Origin: Polaribacter batillariae
GTDB lineage: Bacteria; Bacteroidota; Bacteroidia; Flavobacteriales; Flavobacteriaceae
Assembly: GCF_017498485.1 (NCBI RefSeq)
Contig: NZ_CP071795.1
Coordinates: 2,542,001-2,606,000, forward strand
DNA length: 64,000 nucleotides
Reading direction: 5' to 3'
Within the stretch, counting starts at the first letter, position 1. Every line of letters begins with the position of its first letter. Position numbers and translations under genes: made by a program. Below the pieces are notes generated by a model that saw only the letters and a program-made list of their open reading frames with translations, did no database searches and was not told where the DNA came from. Positions 17,746-26,587 of the stretch are shown piece by piece.

Positions 17746-19961
17746 TATTGGCTTGTTTTAATTTTGCCTCATTATAGAAAGAAACTACAAATTGGTTGCA
17801 GTAAGAGGCATCTTTTTCATCTTTTATAAATTCATTGTCTAAAAATAAAAATTCTTCTAATATAAACTTTTTTCTATTTTTAATAGTATCTAATAACATT
17901 CTAATTGATATTTCACTTTTAAGATCAATCAACAACTTATTATCTCCTTCCACTAACTCCACAAAATCAGGAATTAAGTTTTCCTTTTGCCAAATTTTAA
18001 TTGATGCTAATAAATTTTTATTTGCAAATAATTTTTGAAATACAGCTACTTCTATATTCCATTTAGCTTTAGAGAAAATCATATTTTCAAATTCTATCCG
18101 AGGTAAAAAGGTGTGCTTTTTTAAGATTTCATTCCAACTGAAACCAACACTAGACCTTTTATTTTGTGTTTGTGTGTCACACAAAAATTGATAAATAGGT
18201 AAAAGGATTTCCACTATAATTATGGGCATTTCCCAAACGAGGTAAAATTTCTTTATCTAGCTTTTTAGAACGTAAAATAATTGTATCATTTTTTACAGAA
18301 ACTAAAATATCTTCAATAGATATTTGATATTCTGGTAATACACTAGATTTTCCTAAATATGGGATTTCATATTCTCTAAAACTAGGTCTTTGTAGGATGT
18401 TTCCTGTTCTTGCTTCTGGTAAATGTATAATTTCAGCAAGAATTTTATCTGAATTTATAGTCTCTTCTACTTTTGCTATTTTATGAATAGTTTCTGATAT
18501 TTCCTTATTACACTGTCCAAATCTACCTAATAAATAGGTAGCACTTGCACCACCTATATTCTTTATAAAAATGGTTTCTTTATTTTTTATTTTATAAATT
18601 TCAATAATAGAAGACAGAGTCTCTGGTAAATCATGCCAAGAAGTTGGTAATTCTTTAAAGTCTTTTTCTGTAAGTGATATTGTATACGCTCTGTTTTGAG
18701 TTACATTCACTAACTTCTTTTGTAAAATAGTATCAACATCTGTCCAAATAACGTGTTTGTATCTTTTATTGTTTCCAATAGAAACTAAACCCTCTAATAA
18801 GTTATTACTATCTTCTCTTTTATCTCCATAGCCAATACCTGTTTCTGTATCTAAAGCAAGGTTTAAAGAGACTTCAGATTGTTTAAAACGTTTTAAAAAG
18901 TCTCTTTTAAACTGCTCTATATTTTTATTAGCAGTTGGCAAGGTCATTTTATTGAAAAGAATAAATGCTTTTTTTAGTTGTTTCTTAATATCTTTATTTA
19001 AAGTATTACTTTTAAATGAAGTAAAAGTATCTGTCTGAAATAGGTATTTAATATCTAAATCTGGAACTAAACTTTTAGCATTAAAAATTATTTCTTTATA
19101 ATCATCTGTTTGATTCCCTATTTTTAAATCTAAATGATGTAATTGCTGTTGTAAATTAGATAGTTGTTTTTGTATTGTTGATGCTTCAGGTATTTGTTGA
19201 ATTCGAGTTATTAGACTTTTAAAATAATCTTCTCCAGTAACCGTAATTTCTAATTCTGAAACTAAAATCTGATTGTCAATTAAATCTTCAATAAAACCAA
19301 TAGCCTCTTCTTTTGTAATTTCATCATCAACTAAAAGATTAGACAATTCTAAAACGGTTTTACCATTCTTAGCTTCCTTTAAAATAGTTTCTAAATATTC
19401 TGAGTACACCAAACCTTCTAAAGAATAGCTCCTTCTCTTTTTCTCTAAACTATATTCTACATACCTGTAATGCTCTCCAATTTTGTAAATACTTGTATTA
19501 GAATAAAACAAAACGTTTTCTCTAATAATTTTATTTTTTAATAATTCTTGAAATAACTGATTCAAAAAAGTAGTATCAAAGCGAGTAGCTCTTTTATAAT
19601 TTTGTTTTTTATTTAATTGAATAGTTGTTTCCAAGCCAAATTCTCCTACTCCACAAGAAGCAAATAATCCAAAAGGTGTGCAACGTGCAGAAATGCGAAT
19701 AAGATATTTTAAGATAGCAAATTGTAATTTTTCAATCTTTTTATTCGCTTTAATTTTTCCTTTTTCCCACTTTACAATTTGATTAAATAATTCTGGGGAA
19801 GCAAGATACAATGCTTCTCTAAAAACAGGGTTTAAAACAACCCCTTTTAACTCTTTATCTGAAATTATTCTAAAATTATTCTGAAAACTAATTGGAAATA
19901 ATGGTGTTCTTACACAGTAATTATTAAATAATTGATATGTTTTTTGTTCTTTTTTTAGCAA
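17738..19961 (-). pseudogene. LanB-type dehydratase N-domain, frameshifted
   Basis: This large gene encodes the glutamylation half of a class I lanthipeptide or thiopeptide dehydratase, which uses glutamyl-tRNA to activate Ser/Thr. Family motifs: CVRTPLFP near the start and ARCTPFGLFASCGVGEFG near residue 95. The first frame runs 19961-18177 and ends after LPRLGNAHNYSGNP. The second frame (to 17738) continues with LPIYQFLCDTQTQ. One extra base in AATCCTTTTACC around 18201-18209 explains the break; the repaired protein would be about 740 residues, normal for a split enzyme. The start is TTG, 12 bp beyond which no better codon is seen. Real mutation and sequencing error cannot be told apart here. 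Confidence 0.88.
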
Positions 19962-19980
19962 TTTATCTGTTTTTCTTTAA

Positions 19981-19988
19981 CAAAGATA
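19981..19988 (-). promoter_or_regulatory. Putative -7 box of the dehydratase operon
   Basis: On the minus strand TATCTTTG matches TAnnTTTG and lies 19 bp upstream of the dehydratase TTG start. The site B block is about 92 bp further upstream. Confidence 0.55.
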
Positions 19989-20079
19989 CATAAACTCTAA
20001 AAAAAAGCATAATTTATTTTAAGTATTTGATTTAAAGGGTGTAAGGGCGGATTTTAGAAGGCGTTTTTCATAAATAACG

Positions 20080-20103
20080 AGTCTATATTTATGAATATCG
20101 ATT
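20080..20103. promoter_or_regulatory. Shared operator-like block, site B
   Basis: This block matches site A (13857-13880) in 22 of 24 positions. It lies in the region between the two divergent arms of the island. TTATGAAT-ATCG-ATTCATAA (20089-20108) is a perfect palindrome, and TTCATAAAT at 20067-20075 adds a third half-site. It is a plausible binding site for the cluster's AraC-type regulator. Confidence 0.55.
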
Positions 20104-20157
20104 CATAACATTTGTATAAGGTAGTTTTCTGTTGTTTGTTTGTAAAATAATTTATTT

Positions 20158-20280
20158 ATGGGAAAATTATTTATGAAAAGAAAAACAATATTAAAAATAT
20201 TTTTGCGCAAAAATGGTCATAAAACTTTGAGTGACCTAAAAGAAATCTTAGAAAACAATAATTATAATAAATGCATTTAA
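20158..20280 (+). CDS. Small ORF, 40 residues, unknown
   Basis: An ATG ORF of 40 residues, basic at the N-terminus (MGKLFMKRKTILKIF) and acidic later (LSDLKEILENNN), ending with Cys. It has no Gly-Gly leader and does not resemble the two peptides downstream. Being first in the plus-strand arm, it could be a small regulator, a leader ORF, or chance. Confidence 0.3.
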   Translation: MGKLFMKRKTILKIFLRKNGHKTLSDLKEILENNNYNKCI

Positions 20281-20333
20281 AATGATAATATTAATACTAT
20301 ATTTAATTGCATTTATTTTTAAACAAATTTAAA

Positions 20334-20507
20334 ATGAAAACATTAGAATTAAATCAAATGGAAACTATCTATGGAAATGGGCAAATGAGAGATTGCATGG
20401 TAGATGGTGCATTAGTAACAGCAGGATTATTAACATCATATTTTGGAGGGTGGACTATTGCTCTTATGGGGCTTTCATTTGCAGCAAAAGATGGCTGCTT
20501 TGATTAG
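20334..20507 (+). CDS. Double-glycine-type bacteriocin-like peptide 1
   Basis: The 57-residue peptide starts at the ATG at 20334; an upstream TTG-like extension is unlikely. Leader residues 1-15 (MKTLELNQMETIYGN) have Leu4, Met9, Ile12 and Gly14, matching the C39 leader pattern at -12, -7, -4 and -2. The core (42 residues) has Cys21 and Cys54 near its ends and a hydrophobic Gly/Ala-rich centre (GALVTAGLLTSYFGGW, ALMGLSFAA), as in pore-forming unmodified bacteriocins. Processing and export by the C39 ABC proteins downstream is likely. The Gly-Asn cleavage pair is not the standard Gly-Gly. Confidence 0.75.
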   Translation: MKTLELNQMETIYGNGQMRDCMVDGALVTAGLLTSYFGGWTIALMGLSFAAKDGCFD

Positions 20508-20537
20508 TAAATTTAATAATAAATAAACTTTAATAAC

Positions 20538-20711
20538 ATGAAAAAAATAAAAGGAATATCAATTATAACAATTTGTGCAACAATATTAATTCTTTATTTG
20601 TTTACTGATATAATTGAGGAAAATTTATTTTCTAAAATTTTGATATGTGTTTTACCCTTTTTTATGTTAATAGGTTACAAAAACTTTAAAAAAAATGAAA
20701 AACTTAAATAA
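20538..20711 (+). CDS. Small two-helix membrane protein, candidate immunity
   Basis: The 57-residue protein has two hydrophobic helices (about 7-23 and 33-46) separated by DIIEENLF and ends with a Lys-rich tail. It lies between the two bacteriocin-like peptides and its 3' end overlaps the second one by 17 bases in another frame. Size, location and topology fit a bacteriocin immunity protein, but no family match is visible, so that role is inference. Confidence 0.55.
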   Translation: MKKIKGISIITICATILILYLFTDIIEENLFSKILICVLPFFMLIGYKNFKKNEKLK

Positions 20712-20862
20712 CACAAAAATGCAGTCTGTAATAGCAGGCTACTCAGCTTGGGCTTGTTTTACGTCTGTACCTAAACTTATTTTAGATGGAGCTTCTGGCC
20801 CATCAGGTGCAGCCTGGATTGGTTACGATATAGCATTAATTAAATGGTGTTGGAACAATTAA
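20695..20862 (+). CDS. Double-glycine-type bacteriocin-like peptide 2
   Basis: The 55-residue peptide starts inside the end of the previous gene. The leader (MKNLNNTKMQSVIAG, 15 residues) matches peptide 1 in length and in Leu4, Met9 and Val/Ile12; it ends Ala-Gly. The 40-residue core has Cys21 and Cys52, three Trp outside that pair or near it, a GASGPSGAAW turn region and ends KWCWNN. Two Cys near the ends, as in peptide 1, suggest one disulfide each. Together they look like a two-peptide system. Confidence 0.75.
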   Translation: MKNLNNTKMQSVIAGYSAWACFTSVPKLILDGASGPSGAAWIGYDIALIKWCWNN

Positions 20863-20870
20863 TTTTTTTT

Positions 20871-20902
20871 GAAGCCGTAATAAGTTAAACCTTTACGGCT
20901 TC
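20871..20902 (+). terminator. Hairpin after peptide 2 (attenuator-like)
   Basis: GAAGCCGTAA and TTACGGCTTC pair perfectly over 10 bp with a 12-base loop, 8 bp after the peptide 2 stop. A T run precedes rather than follows it, so it may be a weak terminator or an RNA-stabilising hairpin that makes the peptides more abundant than the export genes. Confidence 0.65.
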
Positions 20903-20918
20903 AATTAATTATACAATT

Positions 20919-21560
20919 ATGCTTAAATTTAAAAATTATATATTGTTTGCTATAATCATTTTTATTATTGCCTTCATATTGTTTTTGTCTGAGAACATTA
21001 TCAATACAGATGAGTTTTTTTATAATTCTTATGCCGAAGACTACACCAGAGATCAACTGAATAATTACATTGCTAGAAGAGAGAAATGGTCATGGGTTAT
21101 TTACGCTATTGTTCCAATAGTTGTTTTAATAAGAACGAGCCTAGTATCAATATGTCTAAATATTGGTGTCTTTATCTACAATACAGAAAATAAAATAAAG
21201 TTTAAACATTTTTTTAAAATAGCATTGTTGGGTGAGTTTATTTTAGCTTCAGTTAGTTATTCTAAATTTTTTTATTTCTACTTAATAAAAACTGAATATA
21301 CTTTATCAGATATAAAGCAATTTTATCCTTTAAGTTATACAAACTTTTTAGATTTAAAGAATATAGAACCTTGGTTAGTTTATCCTTTGCAAACTATTAA
21401 TTTATTTGAGATAGCCTATTTTTTTGTATTAGTTTACGGTTTGCATAAAATTTTGAAAAATAAATATGCTAAAAGTTTTGAGATTGTTGCAGTAAGTTAT
21501 GGGTCTGGTTTAGCAATTTGGTTAGGTCTAGTTATGTTTTTAACTTTAAATATGTCTTAA
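20919..21560 (+). CDS. Five-helix membrane protein of bacteriocin operon
   Basis: The 213-residue protein has about five membrane helices (near residues 7-24, 60-85, 98-118, 155-178, 190-210) and a periplasmic or cytoplasmic loop with TRDQLNNYIARREKW after the first. I do not recognise a family with certainty; it looks somewhat like Yip1-type proteins. It starts 16 bp after the hairpin and ends 1 bp before the redoxin gene, so the pair is surely co-translated. It might aid immunity or hold the redoxin or exporter. Confidence 0.6.
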   Translation: MLKFKNYILFAIIIFIIAFILFLSENIINTDEFFYNSYAEDYTRDQLNNYIARREKWSWVIYAIVPIVVLIRTSLVSICLNIGVFIYNTENKIKFKHFFKIALLGEFILASVSYSKFFYFYLIKTEYTLSDIKQFYPLSYTNFLDLKNIEPWLVYPLQTINLFEIAYFFVLVYGLHKILKNKYAKSFEIVAVSYGSGLAIWLGLVMFLTLNMS

Positions 21561-21561
21561 A

Positions 21562-22074
21562 ATGAAAAAGAAGATAAGAATTTTTGTTCTAATACTAATT
21601 GCAAGCATTTTTGGGTTTTTAGGTTTTAAGATAAATAGTAAACTAAGCCATAAAAAAGAGGTTACAGCTCGTACTAAAACAATACCAAGTTTTTCTTTTT
21701 CAGATACAAAAGGCAATATTTATTCAAATAAAAATTTACCTAATAAATCTGTAATTTTTATTTATTTTAATTCAGGTTGTGATTATTGCCAATCAGAAGC
21801 AATAAAAATACAAGAACGGTTAAAAGATTTTAAAGAAGTACAGTTGGTATTTGTTTCTTTTGAAGAACAAGAAGGTATCATTGCATTTGCAAAACAATAC
21901 AATTTGCATAACAAAGAAAATGTAGTTTTTCTAGAAGATAAACAAGGAGTTTTTTCACAAATATTTGATGTAAATTCTATACCATATATTGTTGTTTATG
22001 ATAAAGACAAAAACTTTCTTCAAAAATTTAAAGGAGCTACTAAAATAGACAGCATTTTAGCTGTTTTAAAATAG
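21562..22074 (+). CDS. Thioredoxin-like redoxin, membrane-anchored
   Basis: The 170-residue protein has an N-terminal signal anchor (residues 5-23) and a periplasmic thioredoxin fold of the AhpC/TSA-TlpA kind. The redox motif is CDYC in FNSGCDYCQSEA near residue 72; the cis-Pro is in DVNSIPYIVVYD near 146. It follows the five-helix gene by 1 bp. Both bacteriocin-like peptides have two cysteines, so forming or correcting their disulfides is a reasonable role (inference). Confidence 0.85.
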   Translation: MKKKIRIFVLILIASIFGFLGFKINSKLSHKKEVTARTKTIPSFSFSDTKGNIYSNKNLPNKSVIFIYFNSGCDYCQSEAIKIQERLKDFKEVQLVFVSFEEQEGIIAFAKQYNLHNKENVVFLEDKQGVFSQIFDVNSIPYIVVYDKDKNFLQKFKGATKIDSILAVLK

Positions 22075-22165
22075 ACTTCAGAATATCTTTCAACACTTTA
22101 CAAGTTAAAGAAACCTTTATATTGAAAAAAGATTGCTTAATTTTTTATGCAATTACGAAAAAAAT

Positions 22166-24319
22166 ATGAATCAAAAACTAATAACAAAAACACATATTCT
22201 ACAGCATGATCAATCAGATTGTGGTGTAGCTTGTTTACTTTCTTTAATACAATATTATGGAGGTAGTAGTTCTTTAGAAAAATTAAGAGAATTAAGTGGT
22301 ACAACTAAACAAGGTACTACTTTGTTAGGTCTATACCAAACTGCAAATAGCATAGGCTTTACAGCTGAGGGTAATGAAGCAGATATTCAAGCTATAATAG
22401 ACCATGGAGCTCCAGTAATTTTGCACGTAGTAATAGAAGAAAAACTACAACATTATGTAGTTTGTTATGGTTTTGAAAATGATACATTTATTATTGGAGA
22501 TCCTGGAAAAGGAATTGTCTATTATTCAAAAGAGGAATTAGATAAAGTTTGGGTATCTAAAAGTTGTTTAACGTTAACGCCTAATAACAACTTTATAAAA
22601 GCGACTGAAACTAAAAAATCTAAAAAAGAGTGGTTCCTAAAATTATTAAAAGAAGACAAACAACTTTTAATAATTAGTATTGTTTTAGGTATTGGTATCG
22701 CAGTTTTAGGAATGGCAATGTCTGTTTTTTCTCAGAAATTAATAGATGACATTTTACCATCACAAAACACTACAAAATTAGTTTTTGGTATTGGTTTACT
22801 TACTTTTTTATTATTAATTAGAGTTGGTTTTTCTACTTTACGTGAGTTAATGTTAATTAGGCAATCTAAAGATTTTAATAATAGAATTATAGATTCTTTT
22901 TACTCTTCATTATTACATTTACCAAAACCTTTTTTTGATACTCGTAAAATAGGAGAATTGGTAGCAAGATTAAATGATACTAATAGAGTACAAAAAGTTA
23001 TAAAACACATTGCTAGCAACTTTATAATAGACATTTTAGTGGTATTGGTTTCATTTGGTTTTTTATTCTTTTATTCTTGGCAAGTTGGTGTAATTGTGTT
23101 GGTAAGTTTACCTATTTATTTTTTAATTATTTATCGTTTTAATAGTAAAATTATAAAATCTCAAAAAGAGGTAATGCAGAGTTACGCTTTAAATGAGAGT
23201 AATTATATAAGTTCTATGCAAGGTATTGCAACTATTAAAAATTATAATAGGCAATCTTTTTTTCAAAAAGTAAATCAATTAGTTTTTGGAAACTTGCAAA
23301 ACAAAATTGTAGATCTTGGTAAGATAAATGTTCGTTTATCTCTGTTTGCAGGTATTGCAGGTGTATTATTTTTAATGGCAATTTTGTCATACACTTCTTT
23401 GCAAGTGTATAATCAACAAATGCAATTGGGAGAATTAATGGCTATTTTAGGTATCGCAGGCTCTTTGTTACCTTCAATAACCAACTTAGCTTTAATATCG
23501 ATACCTATTAACGAAGCAAAAATTGCTTTTAATAGAATGTTTGAGTTTACTTCCATAGAAAAAGAAAAACAAGGCGAATTTGTGCTAACATCTTTTGAAT
23601 CTTTAGAAATTGAAAATCTTTCATTTCGTTTTGCTGGTAGAAGTCAATTATTAAAAGATGTAAATTTATCTATTAAAAAGGGAGAAATTTCGGCTGTAGT
23701 TGGGGAAAGTGGAAGTGGAAAAAGTACACTTGGACAAATTTTTCAAAAGTTTTACAATTTTGAAAATGGAAATGTAATTGTTAATAAAAAAACCAATCTT
23801 GATGATGTAAAACTAAGTAATTGGAGAAATTTAGTTGGTGTTGTACCACAAGATATTACCATTTTTAATGGTAATGTATTAGATAATATTTTATTAGGAC
23901 AAGAAGATAAACCCGAAAATGTTGTTGCTTTTTGTCAAGAATATGGCTTTGAAGAATTTATAAAAGATTTTCCACAAGGGTATGCAACTATTTTAGGAGA
24001 AGAAGGCGTAAACTTATCTGGTGGTCAAAAACAAATTATTGCGTTAGCTAGAGTTTTATACAAAAAGCCTGAACTTTTAATTTTAGATGAAGCTACTGCA
24101 GCAATGGACAGGAAAACTGAAAAATTTAGTATAGAATTAATTTCTAAATTAAAAGAAAACATGGGAGTGCTGTTTATTTCTCATCGTTTAGAAACCTTAA
24201 AAAAATACGCAGATAATATCTATGTTTTAGAAGGTGGTAAAACGGTTGTACAAGGAAGCCATAAAGAATTGTTAGAAACTTCTAATTTTTATAGTGATTA
24301 TTGGAAAGAACTGGTTTAG
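22166..24319 (+). CDS. C39 peptidase-containing ABC exporter 1
   Basis: I choose the ATG at 22166 over the TTG at 22133 because the C39 domain then starts normally. Domains: C39 peptidase (Cys19 in DQSDCGVACLL, His in LQHYVVCYG near 92, Asp in IGDPGKG), six-helix ABC membrane domain (about 170-440), and ATPase with Walker A GESGSGKST, signature LSGGQKQ and Walker B LLILDEAT. It would cut the leader of the double-glycine peptides and export the cores. All catalytic residues are present. Confidence 0.93.
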   Translation: MNQKLITKTHILQHDQSDCGVACLLSLIQYYGGSSSLEKLRELSGTTKQGTTLLGLYQTANSIGFTAEGNEADIQAIIDHGAPVILHVVIEEKLQHYVVCYGFENDTFIIGDPGKGIVYYSKEELDKVWVSKSCLTLTPNNNFIKATETKKSKKEWFLKLLKEDKQLLIISIVLGIGIAVLGMAMSVFSQKLIDDILPSQNTTKLVFGIGLLTFLLLIRVGFSTLRELMLIRQSKDFNNRIIDSFYSSLLHLPKPFFDTRKIGELVARLNDTNRVQKVIKHIASNFIIDILVVLVSFGFLFFYSWQVGVIVLVSLPIYFLIIYRFNSKIIKSQKEVMQSYALNESNYISSMQGIATIKNYNRQSFFQKVNQLVFGNLQNKIVDLGKINVRLSLFAGIAGVLFLMAILSYTSLQVYNQQMQLGELMAILGIAGSLLPSITNLALISIPINEAKIAFNRMFEFTSIEKEKQGEFVLTSFESLEIENLSFRFAGRSQLLKDVNLSIKKGEISAVVGESGSGKSTLGQIFQKFYNFENGNVIVNKKTNLDDVKLSNWRNLVGVVPQDITIFNGNVLDNILLGQEDKPENVVAFCQEYGFEEFIKDFPQGYATILGEEGVNLSGGQKQIIALARVLYKKPELLILDEATAAMDRKTEKFSIELISKLKENMGVLFISHRLETLKKYADNIYVLEGGKTVVQGSHKELLETSNFYSDYWKELV

Positions 24320-24349
24320 ATGATTTTTAAATAACAATATTTAGTTTTC

Positions 24350-24357
24350 TATCTTTG
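24350..24357 (+). promoter_or_regulatory. Putative internal -7 box before exporter 2
   Basis: TATCTTTG matches TAnnTTTG and lies 39 bp before the TTG start of the second exporter, in a 77-bp gap. It could give a second transcript for exporter 2 and the HlyD gene. Confidence 0.5.
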
Positions 24358-24396
24358 TCCAAAAACTAATTATTGCTAATCTATCTTTAAATTCAT

Positions 24397-26586
24397 TTGA
24401 AAAAATTTCCACATTATAAACAGTTAGACAGAAAAGATTGTGGTTCAACTTGTTTAAAAATAATAGCTAAACATTTTGGTAAAGTTATTTCTATTCAAGA
24501 ATTAAGAAAACTTACAGAAACCACAAGAGCTGGTAGTAGTTTGTTAGGTTTAAGTGAAGCTTCAGAAAAAATAGGTTTTAGAAGCTTAGGAATAAAAATA
24601 TCTGTAGAAAAATTAGAAAAAGCACCTTTACCATGTGTTTTACATTGGAATAAAAACCATTATGTTGTTCTATATAATATTAGAAAAGGTATTTTTTATA
24701 TTTCAGATCCAGCTCATGGTTTATTACAATATAATAAAGTAGATTTTATAAAAAATTGGATCGGTAACAATGCGAATGAAACAACAGAAGAGGGAGTTGC
24801 TTTACTGTTAGAACCCACACCAAAATTTTACAATTCAGAATTTGACACCAAAGAAAAATCTTTAGGTTTTTCTTTCTTGTTTAAATATCTTTTCACCTAC
24901 AAAAAATTTCTTATTCAGTTAGTAGTAGGTTTATTAGCAGGTAGTTTACTACAACTTATTTTTCCATTTTTAACACAGAGTATTGTAGATGTAGGTATTA
25001 ATAACCAAGACATTCATTTTATTTATTTAATTCTTTTTGCTCAATTAGCTTTATTTTTAGGAAAAACAGCAATAGAGGTTGTAAGAGGTTGGATATTATT
25101 ACATTTAAGTACTCGTATTAATATTTCATTGGTTTCAGATTTTTTTATCAAACTAATGAATCTTCCTATTGCTTTTTTTGACACCAGAATGACAGGAGAT
25201 ATTTTACAACGTATTAATGATCATAAGCGTATTGAAAGAATTTTAACCACTTCTTCACTAAACGTATTGTTTTCTATGGTAAATTTAATTGTATTTAGTT
25301 TTGTACTTGCCTATTATAATTGGCAAATATTTACCATCTTTTTAGTTGGTAGTATTTTCTATTTTCTTTGGATAACGCTTTTCTTAAAAAAACGAAGAGA
25401 TTTAGATTACAAACAATTTTCTCAAGTAAGTCAAGAACAATCTAAAGTAATTGAGCTAATAAATGGAATGCAAGAAATTAAGTTGCACAATGCAGAAAAA
25501 CAAAAACGTTGGTCTTGGGAATATTTGCAAGCAAGGCTATTTAAAATTTCTATAGAAGGTTTGGCTTTAGAGCAATACCAAAATGTAGGATCTGGTTTTA
25601 TTAACGAACTTAAAAATATTTTAATTACAGTACTATCTGCTAAATTAGTAATTAATGGGGATATTACTTTAGGAATGATGTTAGCAATTACTTACATAGT
25701 TGGTCAATTAAATTCTCCTATTGCTCAATTGATAAGCTTTGTAAGAGAGCTACAAGATGCAAAAATTTCTTTAGAGCGTTTGTCTGAAATTCATGAAAAA
25801 GAAGATGAAGAACCCATAAATGAAGAACGAATTTCTGAAATTCCTGTAAACTCAAATATTGATCTAAATAAGGTTTCTTTTAGATATATTGGTTCAGATC
25901 AATTGGTGTTAAAAGATTTAGATGTAGTAATTCCTTCAAATAAAATTACAGCAATTGTTGGTGTAAGTGGAAGTGGAAAAACAACGCTAATGAAATTGCT
26001 ATTAAAGTTCTATGAACCCAATTCTGGAGAAATTGAAATAGGCAATTATAATCTAAAATCTATTTCACAAAAAACTTGGAGAAATGAATGTGGTGTTGTA
26101 ATGCAAGAAGGTTATATTTTTAGTGATACCATTGCGAATAATATTGCAGTTGGTGAAGATTATGTAGATAAGAAAAAATTAGCACACGCTGTTGATGTTG
26201 CCAATATTCAAGAATTTATTGAGAGTTTGCCACTTTCTTATAATACTAAAATTGGTATGGAGGGTGTTGGTTTAAGTACAGGGCAAAAACAACGTTTATT
26301 GATTGCAAGAGCTGTTTATAAGAATCCTAATTATTTATTTTTTGATGAAGCTACCAGTACTTTAGATGCAAATAACGAAAAAGTAATTATGGAAAAACTA
26401 CATACTTTTTTTGAAAATAAAACGGTTTTAGTGATTGCACATAGATTAAGTACTGTAAAAAATGCGCATCAAATTGTAGTCTTAGATAAAGGGAAAATAG
26501 TAGAAGTCGGTAACCATAAATCACTAATTGAGAAAAAAGGAAATTATTATCATTTAGTAAAAAATCAGCTAGAATTAGGGAAGTAA
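24397..26586 (+). CDS. C39 peptidase-containing ABC exporter 2
   Basis: The 729-residue protein begins with TTG and has the same order of domains as its neighbour: C39 peptidase (Cys in DRKDCGSTCLK near residue 14, His in NHYVVLYN near 88, Asp in SDPAHGL), membrane domain, ATPase with Walker A GVSGSGKTT, Walker B YLFFDEAT and a variant signature LSTGQKQ. It is clearly diverged from exporter 1, so this is not a recent duplication. The pair may work as a heterodimer or serve different peptides. Confidence 0.93.
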   Translation: MKKFPHYKQLDRKDCGSTCLKIIAKHFGKVISIQELRKLTETTRAGSSLLGLSEASEKIGFRSLGIKISVEKLEKAPLPCVLHWNKNHYVVLYNIRKGIFYISDPAHGLLQYNKVDFIKNWIGNNANETTEEGVALLLEPTPKFYNSEFDTKEKSLGFSFLFKYLFTYKKFLIQLVVGLLAGSLLQLIFPFLTQSIVDVGINNQDIHFIYLILFAQLALFLGKTAIEVVRGWILLHLSTRINISLVSDFFIKLMNLPIAFFDTRMTGDILQRINDHKRIERILTTSSLNVLFSMVNLIVFSFVLAYYNWQIFTIFLVGSIFYFLWITLFLKKRRDLDYKQFSQVSQEQSKVIELINGMQEIKLHNAEKQKRWSWEYLQARLFKISIEGLALEQYQNVGSGFINELKNILITVLSAKLVINGDITLGMMLAITYIVGQLNSPIAQLISFVRELQDAKISLERLSEIHEKEDEEPINEERISEIPVNSNIDLNKVSFRYIGSDQLVLKDLDVVIPSNKITAIVGVSGSGKTTLMKLLLKFYEPNSGEIEIGNYNLKSISQKTWRNECGVVMQEGYIFSDTIANNIAVGEDYVDKKKLAHAVDVANIQEFIESLPLSYNTKIGMEGVGLSTGQKQRLLIARAVYKNPNYLFFDEATSTLDANNEKVIMEKLHTFFENKTVLVIAHRLSTVKNAHQIVVLDKGKIVEVGNHKSLIEKKGNYYHLVKNQLELGK

Positions 26587-26587
26587 A

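Noticed and set aside
20041-20157. Riboswitch in the divergent region of the peptide island
   Set aside because: The inverted repeats here are short, AT-rich and shared with site A; they look like protein-binding half-sites, and no known riboswitch core is seen.
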